Below, in pieces: positions 24,532 to 31,563 of a DNA stretch of 31,563 bases. The stretch is from SXZD01 sp034680345. Lineage in GTDB: Bacteria > Pseudomonadota > Gammaproteobacteria > Burkholderiales > Burkholderiaceae_B. The notes beneath the pieces are model-generated. The model did not search any database. It was not told the DNA's origin and worked only from the letters and a program-made list of their open reading frames with translations. The translations under genes and the position numbers were made by a program. The stretch lies in NCBI GenBank assembly GCA_034680345.1, contig JAXISZ010000016.1:1-31563 (forward strand), read 5' to 3'. The stretch's first letter is position 1; each line of letters begins with the position of its first letter.

Positions 24532-25098
24532 ATGTACACACCGGAACAATTGATTGCATCGCAAAAAGAAAGTTTAGAGGCATTGCTAAGCTTGGGTCAT
24601 AAGTCTTTTGCTCAAATTGAAAAATTGCTCGAGCACAATTTAAACACTGTAAAGTCGAGCTTTGAAGAAAGCGGCGAACGCTTAAAAGAGGCATTAAGTG
24701 TTAAAGATGTTCAAGAATTGGTTTCATTCAATGCCAGTTTATTGCAACCTACTCTAGAAAAAGTGGCTGCTTATGGTCGTGGTTTATATCAATTAAGTAG
24801 TGAAGCCAGCGCTGATGTTAGCAAATTAACCGAAGAGTCAATTGCTAAGTTAAATAAAACCTTGGCTACAACAGTTGAAACAATCGCTAAAAATGCTCCA
24901 GCTGGTAGCGAGTCTATGGTTGCTTTTTTAAAGTCTTCTGTTTCCGCAGCTAACAACGCTTACGACTCTTTGTCAAAAGCTGCTAAACAAGCTGCTGAAG
25001 CAGCAGAAGCAAATATTAATGCAGCTGCTAATGCAACAATTAAAGCGGCCAGCGCGGCCGCAGCTGCTCCTAAGGCAGCACCAAAAAAAGCCGCCTGA
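24532..25098 (+). CDS. phasin, PHB granule-associated protein
   Basis: A 188-residue granule surface protein that coats polyhydroxybutyrate inclusions and controls their size and number. The phasin_2 pattern is clear: MYTPEQLIASQKESLEAL at the start, then KSFAQIEKLLEHNLNTVKSS, then the Ala/Ser-rich amphipathic helix. It ends in an AAPKAAPKKAA-type tail, common in Burkholderiales phasins and binding granules or DNA. AGGAGA lies 6-7 bases before the ATG. It is a single-gene unit with its own promoter and terminator. It implies a PHB cycle, but phaC, phaA and phaB are not in the window. Codon use looks tuned for high expression. Confidence 0.93.
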   Translation: MYTPEQLIASQKESLEALLSLGHKSFAQIEKLLEHNLNTVKSSFEESGERLKEALSVKDVQELVSFNASLLQPTLEKVAAYGRGLYQLSSEASADVSKLTEESIAKLNKTLATTVETIAKNAPAGSESMVAFLKSSVSAANNAYDSLSKAAKQAAEAAEANINAAANATIKAASAAAAAPKAAPKKAA

Positions 25099-25118
25099 TT
25101 TTCTTCGCTTTTTAAAAG

Positions 25119-25155
25119 ACTCCCCCATCATTTAATGCTGAGGGAGTTTTTTTAT
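25119..25155 (+). terminator. phasin terminator
   Basis: ACTCCC at 25119-25124 pairs with GGGAGT at 25142-25147, followed by seven T. A short A run before the stem can extend it. It is 20 bases after the phasin stop. Confidence 0.85.
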
Positions 25156-25164
25156 TTATCTTAA

Positions 25165-25198
25165 ATTAAAAATTCAACCACAAAGTGCAACTTCGTGG
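25165..25198 (-). terminator. hrpA terminator
   Basis: On the minus strand a hairpin with 9-bp arms (one G-U pair) and a 3-base loop lies at 25178-25198 and is followed by a U-rich stretch (to 25165). On the plus strand the same position gives an A-C mismatch, so it suits minus-strand transcripts. It ends the hrpA message, about 70 bases past the stop. Confidence 0.65.
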
Positions 25199-25268
25199 AT
25201 TAATAATTTAAACCTCTCATCTAACTTTTTGATAAATATTATTGTTTATTACTGATTAAATACATGTA

Positions 25269-28200
25269 TTAACTATATGTATTTGAACGAGCCATAATTG
25301 AGTCCCAAGTTTTTTGTAACCGTTTCACAGAAATAGGCATTGGGGTTTTAAGTTCCTGAGCAAATAATGACACACGCAGCTCCTGTAACTGCCATCCAAA
25401 CTCCTCTAAACCCAATTCTTTTCTACCTTTAAGCACTTGCAAGGCTTTTTGCCAAGCCAATAATAAAGGACTAATCTCGGCTAAACGGGCCTGATCTCTT
25501 ATCGGGTCTTGACGGAGCCGATCTAAACGGATTGCAATCGCTTTAAAATATCGGGGGTAATGGGTCATCTGTGACCATGGCTTATCAAGCAAAAAGTTTT
25601 TGGGTAACAACCAACGAATTTGCCGCTCAATATCGATGCTAACAGTTGGAAAACTTTTATTAAGCCCTTGTAATTTTTTATTAACAGCTGCCCATTCCGA
25701 CAATATTTGTAAAATAACTCGCCCAATTTCTTGAGCAATCAAATTTAAACGCAATCTTCCTTCTTTCAATGAAGCTTCAAATTCAAAAGCATTGGAAGGT
25801 AACTTCTCAGCCATGCAGCTGCGCTGAATTGCCAAGTTGATCCACTGCGTTTTTAAATCCTCAAGGGTTCCAAGTGGCATATACAATATTGCACAACGTT
25901 GTAAATCGGGTAAATTTTTATCTAAATACTTTAAATTATCATTAAGGCCAAGCGAAAAAAGACGCTTAACCCCTTTACGATGATTTTCAAGGGCCAATTC
26001 TGGATCATCAAATACATCTAAACGACAGGCATTACCCACATCAACTAAGGCAGGATAACCCAGGAGAGTTTGACCATCCCGTTTAATTTCTAACAGCTCA
26101 GGTAGTTCACCGAAGGCCCAGTGCTGGTATAGACCTTCAGCCACACAATTCGAACTTAAATTTACAGCAGCCTGAGCGTTATCCTTGGGAGCAATCTGTT
26201 TTTCAAATGGACCATTTGTAATATCATAACGCATTGGTTCAGTAGATAATTTTGCATTAATCTGCGCCAGCACACCACCAACCATTGTTTGAAATTGGCC
26301 TTGTGCCTTCTTTTGCCACTGTGCTTTCAGGCCTGATAAGCTACGTTGCATATCCAATTGACGACCATGCTCATCAATGAGCTTAAAATTCATTAATAGG
26401 TGCAAAGGCAAGGTTTCTACTCGAAAATCTGAAACAATGGGTCGGGCAGGCGTATTAACAATGATATCTTGCAACAACGTGTCAACCAAAGGCTGCAGCT
26501 GTTTTTCTGCAGAAGCAAAACGATTACAAAAAGCAGCAGCATACTCAGGCAATGGGACACAATGACGACGTAAACGAGCAGGTAAGCTTTTAATTAACAA
26601 CAATACTTTTTCCTTCAGCATACCTGGCACTAACCATTCACAAGCGTTTGTATTAACTTGATTTAAAGCCAGCAATGGCACAGCCATGGTAATACCATCG
26701 CGTACTGAACCAGGTTCAAAATGATAAGTTAAGTCAAAACGAACACCCCGTTGCACTGTAACTTTAGGATACATTTCTGTGCTGAGTAAACCTGCTTGTT
26801 TACGAATGAGATCATCACGTTCTAAATGCAAAAGCTTACTATTTTGCAGGCTAGCCTGTTTCCACCAGCCCTCCAAAGAACGGACATCGTAAACAGATTC
26901 AGGTAAATGATGATCATAGAATTGATAAATTAATTCATCATCAACCAATACATCTTGACGACGTATTGTGTGTTCTATTTGTTCAACATCCTTCAATAAC
27001 CGTTGGTTATGTAGAAAAAAAGGCAAACGACTATCCCAATCTCCAGCCACCAAAGCTTGCCGAATAAAAATTTCACGGGCATGGGTTCGATTGATGTTTG
27101 CATAGTATACGGGTCGATTGTTGTATACCACCAAACCATATAAGGTACCCCGTTCAGAAGCAGTAACTTGTCCTGATTTTTTCTCCCAATGCGGGTCATG
27201 CCATGAACTCTTAATTAAGTGACGACCAACACGCTCTAACCATTGCGCTTGAATTTTTCCAATACAACGTGCGTACAAACGGGTTGTTTCAACCAATTCA
27301 GCCGACATCACCCAACGCCCTGCTTTTTTAACTAAAGCACTAGACGGATGTAAATAAAATTTAATGCCTCGCGCACCAAGGTAAACAGCTTCGGTATCAT
27401 GCTTACAACCTAGATTACCCAATAAACCAGCAAGTAAACTTTGTGCAACCATATCAAGTTGAGCTGGTATGCTGTTTAAACGCCACCCTTGCTCCGTAAC
27501 AATAGACAATAACTGCGCATGCACTTCTCGCCATTGTCGCATACGCATGGGTGACAAAAAATGAGCTTGTAAAAAAGCATGGAGTTTACGATTAGACATT
27601 TTTTGCGCCAACTGCTCTTCATACAATGCCCAAATTTTTAAATAAGAAAAAAAATCAGACTGCTCATCTGTAAACACACGATGAGCTTGGTCTGCCGCAT
27701 CTTGTGCATGCATGGGCCGCTCACGGGGGTCTTGAACAGACAATGCGCTAGCAATAACCAACACCTCGGCTAAACAATGCTGCTCATGTGCAGCTAAAAC
27801 CATTCGGCCAATACGTGGGTCAAGTGGTAGACGAGATAGATCACGGCCAACTTTGGTTAACAAGCCATTTTCATCCACAGCGTTTAACTCTGCAAGCAAT
27901 TGTTGGCCATCGGCAATTGCTCGACCACTTGGAGCTTGAAGAAATGGGAAAGCCGAGATATCGCCTAAACTCAAAGCTTTCATGCGCAAAATTACACCCG
28001 CCAGAGAAGCCCGTAAAATTTCTGGATCTGCAAAACGTGGACGACCTTGGAAATCCATTTCTGAATACAAACGAATACACACACCAGCGGCAACACGCCC
28101 GCACCGCCCAGCTCGCTGATTGGCAGAAGACTGCGCTACTGGCTCAATCAATAACTGCTCAACTTTATTCCGATAACTGTAACGTTTTACGCGAGCCAGC

Positions 28201-29285
28201 CCTGTATCCACAACAAAACGAACACCTGGAACTGTGAGTGAAGTTTCCGCTACATTGGTGGCTAATACCACCCTGCGCGAACCTGAACCTGAAAATACTT
28301 TTTCTTGCTCTGCTAGGGACAGACGCGCAAATAAAGGCAATATTTCTACACCACGCAATAAATTTAATGTGTGTTTGTACAAAGCCTGTGCAGCATCCTT
28401 AATTTCACGCTCACCAGGTAAAAAAACTAAAATATCACCACAACCAAGGCTGCAGAGTTCTTCTACAGCCTGAACTATTGCTAAGTTAAAATTTGTCTCA
28501 TCAATGTAATCCGCTGATTTACCTTTGCTCTGTTCTAAACTTGAATGAACTGAAACATCTGTGGCCTTTTGTTCTATAGGACGATAACGAATTTCCACAG
28601 GATATGTGCGACCTGAAACCTCTATAATGGGCACTGAAGATTCTGCATCAAACTGAAAATGATCAACAAAACGCTGTGCATCGATTGTTGCTGAAGTGAT
28701 AATCAACTTTAAATCGAGTCGCTGCGGAAGTATGCGCTTTAGATATCCCAATAAAAAATCAATATTTAAGCTGCGCTCATGGGCCTCATCAATAATCAAA
28801 GTGTCGTAAGCTGTAAGCAGCGGATCACTTTGCGTTTCAGCCAATAAAATGCCGTCTGTCATCAATTTAATTGCAGTGTGGCATTGACTTTTATCTTGAA
28901 ACCGAATTTTGTAGCCAACACAATCTCCCACAGGAGAATTTAATTCTTGAGCAATCCGTTTTGCCGTTGAAGTTGCCGCCAAACGCCGAGGCTGTGTATG
29001 CCCTATGGTTTTAATTCGCCCTCGACCTAAGTTTAAACAAATTTTCGGCAACTGCGTGGTTTTTCCAGAACCTGTTTCACCACAGACAACAATGACTTGG
29101 TGAGATTGTATTGCCAATTCAATTTCACGCCGCTTTGCATTAACAGGCAATGCATCTGGAAATTCAATAAACTGGGGCAACAGCTTACTAGACTTAATAA
29201 GGTTATTAGATTCAATCAGCTGATTGACGCCATCGGCATTGACATCAGCTTTAGCATGAGTGTTGGTATTGGCATTTTGGTTCAA
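25269..29285 (-). CDS. hrpA: DEAH-box ATP-dependent RNA helicase HrpA
   Basis: A 1338-residue superfamily-2 RNA helicase that in E. coli helps resolve stalled ribosomes and process mRNA. Walker A GETGSGKT at residues 69-76, DEAH at 166-169, SAT at 198-200 and the motif VI block QRAGRCGRVAAG are all intact. The HA2/ratchet region and the long C-terminal DUF3418 part follow. There is no in-frame ATG near the start; a TTG at 29283-29285 with GGAAG about 6 bases upstream fits, and its Asn/Ala-rich first 19 residues look non-conserved. It is divergent from argA. Length and motifs match the family. Confidence 0.93.
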   Translation of the reverse strand: MNQNANTNTHAKADVNADGVNQLIESNNLIKSSKLLPQFIEFPDALPVNAKRREIELAIQSHQVIVVCGETGSGKTTQLPKICLNLGRGRIKTIGHTQPRRLAATSTAKRIAQELNSPVGDCVGYKIRFQDKSQCHTAIKLMTDGILLAETQSDPLLTAYDTLIIDEAHERSLNIDFLLGYLKRILPQRLDLKLIITSATIDAQRFVDHFQFDAESSVPIIEVSGRTYPVEIRYRPIEQKATDVSVHSSLEQSKGKSADYIDETNFNLAIVQAVEELCSLGCGDILVFLPGEREIKDAAQALYKHTLNLLRGVEILPLFARLSLAEQEKVFSGSGSRRVVLATNVAETSLTVPGVRFVVDTGLARVKRYSYRNKVEQLLIEPVAQSSANQRAGRCGRVAAGVCIRLYSEMDFQGRPRFADPEILRASLAGVILRMKALSLGDISAFPFLQAPSGRAIADGQQLLAELNAVDENGLLTKVGRDLSRLPLDPRIGRMVLAAHEQHCLAEVLVIASALSVQDPRERPMHAQDAADQAHRVFTDEQSDFFSYLKIWALYEEQLAQKMSNRKLHAFLQAHFLSPMRMRQWREVHAQLLSIVTEQGWRLNSIPAQLDMVAQSLLAGLLGNLGCKHDTEAVYLGARGIKFYLHPSSALVKKAGRWVMSAELVETTRLYARCIGKIQAQWLERVGRHLIKSSWHDPHWEKKSGQVTASERGTLYGLVVYNNRPVYYANINRTHAREIFIRQALVAGDWDSRLPFFLHNQRLLKDVEQIEHTIRRQDVLVDDELIYQFYDHHLPESVYDVRSLEGWWKQASLQNSKLLHLERDDLIRKQAGLLSTEMYPKVTVQRGVRFDLTYHFEPGSVRDGITMAVPLLALNQVNTNACEWLVPGMLKEKVLLLIKSLPARLRRHCVPLPEYAAAFCNRFASAEKQLQPLVDTLLQDIIVNTPARPIVSDFRVETLPLHLLMNFKLIDEHGRQLDMQRSLSGLKAQWQKKAQGQFQTMVGGVLAQINAKLSTEPMRYDITNGPFEKQIAPKDNAQAAVNLSSNCVAEGLYQHWAFGELPELLEIKRDGQTLLGYPALVDVGNACRLDVFDDPELALENHRKGVKRLFSLGLNDNLKYLDKNLPDLQRCAILYMPLGTLEDLKTQWINLAIQRSCMAEKLPSNAFEFEASLKEGRLRLNLIAQEIGRVILQILSEWAAVNKKLQGLNKSFPTVSIDIERQIRWLLPKNFLLDKPWSQMTHYPRYFKAIAIRLDRLRQDPIRDQARLAEISPLLLAWQKALQVLKGRKELGLEEFGWQLQELRVSLFAQELKTPMPISVKRLQKTWDSIMARSNTYS

Positions 29286-29450
29286 AACAAGCTTCCATCT
29301 AAATTAAAACAGATAAGCGCAAAAAAATAATAAAAAACAGTGAAAATTTCCTCAATTTAGCCGATTATAATTCTGATTGATAATTAAATTCAGAAAATCT
29401 ACAGTTATTACCGTTGCTAACACTCTGTTTCATAAGGCCAATAAACACTG

Positions 29451-30806
29451 ATGAGCGATTTACGTGAAAAAACCAGTATAGACCATGCCACTTTACCCCC
29501 TGCCAGTGTTGACTTTGTCAACTGGCTACGCAAAGTTGCTCCGTATATTCATGCCTTCAGTGGTAAAACCTTTGTGGTGGCTTTTGTTGGCGAATTAATT
29601 CAAAAAAACCACCTCACCCACTTGGTCCACGACTTGTCGTTACTGCATGCCATGGGCATTAAAATTGTGTTGGTTTATGGCTCTCGCCCACAAGTTGAAG
29701 AACAGCTAGCCTTAAGACAATTGTGCAGTATTTTTCATCACGGTGTTCGCATTACAGATGCTGCAGCCCTAGAATGCGCAAAAGAAGCAGCTGGTGAATT
29801 GCGTCTAGACATAGAGGCCGCATTTTCTCAAGGACTACCCAACACACCAATGGCGCACTCTTCAGTACGTGTTGTATCTGGAAATTTTATCACTGCACGG
29901 CCTCAAGGTATTTTAGATGGCCTTGATCTACAGTCTACAGGTATTGTGCGAAAAGTAGCTGTTGACGCCATTAAACAAGCGCTCGACAGTAACGCGATGG
30001 TTTTACTTGGGCCATTGGGATTTTCTCCAACAGGAGAAGCGTTTAATTTAACCATGGAGGATGTTGCCACCAGTTCAGCCATCGCTTTAAAGGCAGATAA
30101 ACTGATTTTTATTTCTGAAATTGAAGGAGTACTAGAAAAAAATGGGGGGTTAATAGAAGAACTTCGTCTAGAAACAGCACGCCTTATGCTTCAGAACAAC
30201 ACCCTACCTGAAAACACCCACTTTTATTTAGAACACCTATTTAAAGCTGTGTCTCAAGGTGTTAGCCGCGGCCACTTAGTGCCTTACGATATTGATGGTA
30301 GCGTATTGCTTGAATTATTTTCACACGACGGGGTGGGCACCATGTTGGTTCAAGACAATTTAGAAAGTTTACGAGAAGCTGATTTTGATGACGCAGGCAA
30401 CATTAAAGCGTTAATTGAGCCACTGGAGTTTGACGGCACTCTGGTATTGCGCGGTTTAGATAAAATTGAGCGAGAAATTGATCGCTTCTCTGTTCTGGAA
30501 CATGACGGTATTTTATGGGGGTGCGCCGCTTTGCATCCCCACCCAGCCGAAAAAATAGGCGAACTCGCGTGTTTGGTTATTCACAGTTCATGGCAAGGCA
30601 GCGGAGATGGTGAAAGGCTTCTAAAACACATTGAAAACCGAGCACGCAAAAAAGGATTAACCAAACTATTTGTATTAACCACACGCACATCACACTGGTT
30701 TATTAAACGGGGGTTTCAGTTAACCGATATTAATAATTTGCCAAAAGAACGTCAAAAAACGTATGACCGTAGCAGAAAATCGCAGATATTAATTAAAACC
30801 CTCTAA
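29451..30806 (+). CDS. argA: N-acetylglutamate synthase
   Basis: The first enzyme of arginine synthesis: acetyl-CoA plus glutamate gives N-acetylglutamate. A typical two-domain ArgA of 451 residues: an amino-acid-kinase-like domain (YIHAFSGKTFVVAFVGELI, VYGSRPQVEEQL, LGPLGFSPTGEAFNL), which in the family senses arginine, and a GNAT acetyltransferase at about residues 305-451. The acetyl-CoA loop is WQGSGDGERLL, with GFQ and RKSQILIKTL at the end. The conserved FGGE of the kinase domain reads FVGE. It lies 34 bp upstream of the PLP-enzyme gene. The ribosome site is weak (AAGG, about 13 bases before the ATG). Confidence 0.94.
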   Translation: MSDLREKTSIDHATLPPASVDFVNWLRKVAPYIHAFSGKTFVVAFVGELIQKNHLTHLVHDLSLLHAMGIKIVLVYGSRPQVEEQLALRQLCSIFHHGVRITDAAALECAKEAAGELRLDIEAAFSQGLPNTPMAHSSVRVVSGNFITARPQGILDGLDLQSTGIVRKVAVDAIKQALDSNAMVLLGPLGFSPTGEAFNLTMEDVATSSAIALKADKLIFISEIEGVLEKNGGLIEELRLETARLMLQNNTLPENTHFYLEHLFKAVSQGVSRGHLVPYDIDGSVLLELFSHDGVGTMLVQDNLESLREADFDDAGNIKALIEPLEFDGTLVLRGLDKIEREIDRFSVLEHDGILWGCAALHPHPAEKIGELACLVIHSSWQGSGDGERLLKHIENRARKKGLTKLFVLTTRTSHWFIKRGFQLTDINNLPKERQKTYDRSRKSQILIKTL

Positions 30807-30840
30807 AAACTTTTAAACAAAAATCAACACACTTCCAAGC

Positions 30841-31458
30841 ATGAGCACATTTGAACACAAACAAACTCCCCTAGGCTTACAAACCGAGTTGATCCACGAG
30901 CCTGGTGTTGATACTCAGGCATTTCATGCGCTACCCCACCCCATTACTCGAGGCAGCACCACTTTTTTTTCTAATACGGCAGCGCAACGCACCCCTGTTG
31001 ATCCTTTAGGGCTCGACTACAGCTATGGGATTCACGGCAATCCCACGCAATACACATTGGCCAAACAATTGGCAAAAATTGAAGAAGCAAAGCACTGTTT
31101 ATTGGTTCCTTCTGGTCTAAATGCGATTGCTGTTACAGCGTTGGGAATTCTTTCTACTGGCGGGCACTGGCTAATACCAAATAATGCCTACAGACCTGTA
31201 TTAAGCTTAGCCGAACACTGGCAAAAGCAATTTAATATCTCATTTAATACATATGACCCATTAGATGCTAATGATTTATTAAAAAAAATTAAAAAAAATA
31301 CCCTGTTCATTTGGACCGAAAGCCCAGGTTCAATTACATTTGAAGTGCCAAAACTCAGTCAATTGTGTGATGTTGCACACCAATTTAATATTCCTATTTG
31401 TATTGACAACACATGGTCCTCTGGTAATCCCCCCTTTATTAAGGGAGCGCAAAAGTAG
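30841..31458 (+). pseudogene. metC: cystathionine beta-lyase-like gene, 3' truncated by IS
   Basis: A Cys/Met-metabolism PLP enzyme, cystathionine beta-lyase type; a cystathionine gamma-synthase-like role is possible. Residues 1-205 are intact: YSYGIHGNPTQYTLAKQLA (substrate/PLP entry), VPSGLNAIAVTALGIL, WTESPGSITFEV and the CIDNTWSSG block. The frame then runs into an IS end and stops at a TAG in the sequence GAQK. The PLP lysine (usually in an S-x-T-K-Y segment about 20 residues later) and the whole C-terminal half are missing, so no active enzyme is expected unless the other part is read elsewhere. Two nearby eight-A tracts (31279-31299) are slip-prone. It is close behind argA. Confidence 0.88.
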
Positions 31459-31563
31459 AGCTTAGGCCGCCATGGCCAACTTCATTTTTGGCGTAATTCC
31501 GCCTAACGCCATACTGGGTCTTTCATTATTGTAAGTCCACAGCCAATCCGATGCGTAATCCTG
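31446..31563 (-). mobile_element. IS3-family insertion sequence, partial
   Basis: The right-hand window end holds the transposase 3' end plus the IS terminus inside the PLP-enzyme gene. The exact border is not fixed: it lies around 31446-31456, where gcgcaaaagtagagc joins the lyase codons. I could not confirm an inverted repeat because the other end is outside the window. It continues past 31563. Confidence 0.82.
31462..31563 (-). CDS. IS3-family transposase OrfB, C-terminal fragment
   Basis: The last 33 codons of an IS3-type DDE transposase, running off the window edge. It reads QDYASDWLWTYNNERPSMAL and ends in GGITPKMKLAMAA, with TAA at 31462-31464. The WLWTYNNERPSMALGGITP block is characteristic of the post-catalytic end of IS3-family OrfB. 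The reading frame is clean here, so the element may be recent. Confidence 0.88.
   Translation of the reverse strand, partial: QDYASDWLWTYNNERPSMALGGITPKMKLAMAA

Noticed and set aside
27788..28237. 149-codon plus-strand open frame antisense to hrpA
   Set aside because: It covers the helicase motif VI region of hrpA; a shadow of conserved minus-strand coding.

Overview
The window is AT-rich bacterial chromosome. Its gene content and order point to a betaproteobacterium, most likely Burkholderiales: a run mltG-tmk-holB-tatD-ankyrin facing away from ygfZ-DUF4936-selO-yciB-bolA-parvulin, then pgsA-uvrC-UDG-purL, ppiD, a PHB phasin, a very large HrpA and a fused AAK-GNAT ArgA. Many long A/T tracts, several decayed genes and insertion-sequence traces suggest a lineage undergoing genome erosion. 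I cannot name a genus from sequence alone.

Layout. 1-244: a 16-bp tandem repeat inside a perfect 108-bp tandem duplication that carries the 3' end of an ankyrin gene. 168-4355 (minus): ankyrin protein, tatD, holB, tmk, mltG, tightly packed. 4479-9209 (plus): ygfZ, DUF4936, selO, yciB, bolA, and a secreted parvulin PPIase; several ATGA-type overlaps indicate translational coupling. 9332-16596 (minus): pgsA, uvrC, family-5 uracil-DNA glycosylase and purL. 16807-17790: two divergent pseudogenes, a YbbA/LolD-like ABC ATPase with its catalytic core deleted and a TesA-type GDSL esterase with several frameshifts and stops. 17806-20282 (minus): a His/Asn-repeat low-complexity protein and ppiD. 20608-22287 (minus): an IS30-like transposase remnant, a secreted DNA/RNA non-specific endonuclease and a dimeric-type dUTPase. 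22415-25098: an EamA-type transporter, a cold-shock protein with a long leader, an unrecognised 101-residue protein on the minus strand, and a phasin with a clear sigma70 promoter flanked by TGC-box repeats. 25269-29285 (minus): hrpA. 29451-31563: argA, then a cystathionine beta-lyase-like gene cut off just before its PLP lysine by an IS3-family element that runs out of the window.

How it fits together. Most genes are housekeeping: DNA repair (uvrC, UDG, dUTPase, TatD), replication (holB, tmk), envelope and cell-wall work (mltG, yciB, pgsA, ppiD), Fe-S/redox support (ygfZ, bolA, selO), purine synthesis (purL), arginine synthesis (argA), carbon storage (phasin). I see no CRISPR array, tRNA, rRNA or recognisable defence island. 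The least ordinary items are the paired ybbA/tesA decay, the histidine-asparagine repeat protein, the repeat array at the left edge, and the IS-disrupted PLP enzyme at the right edge.
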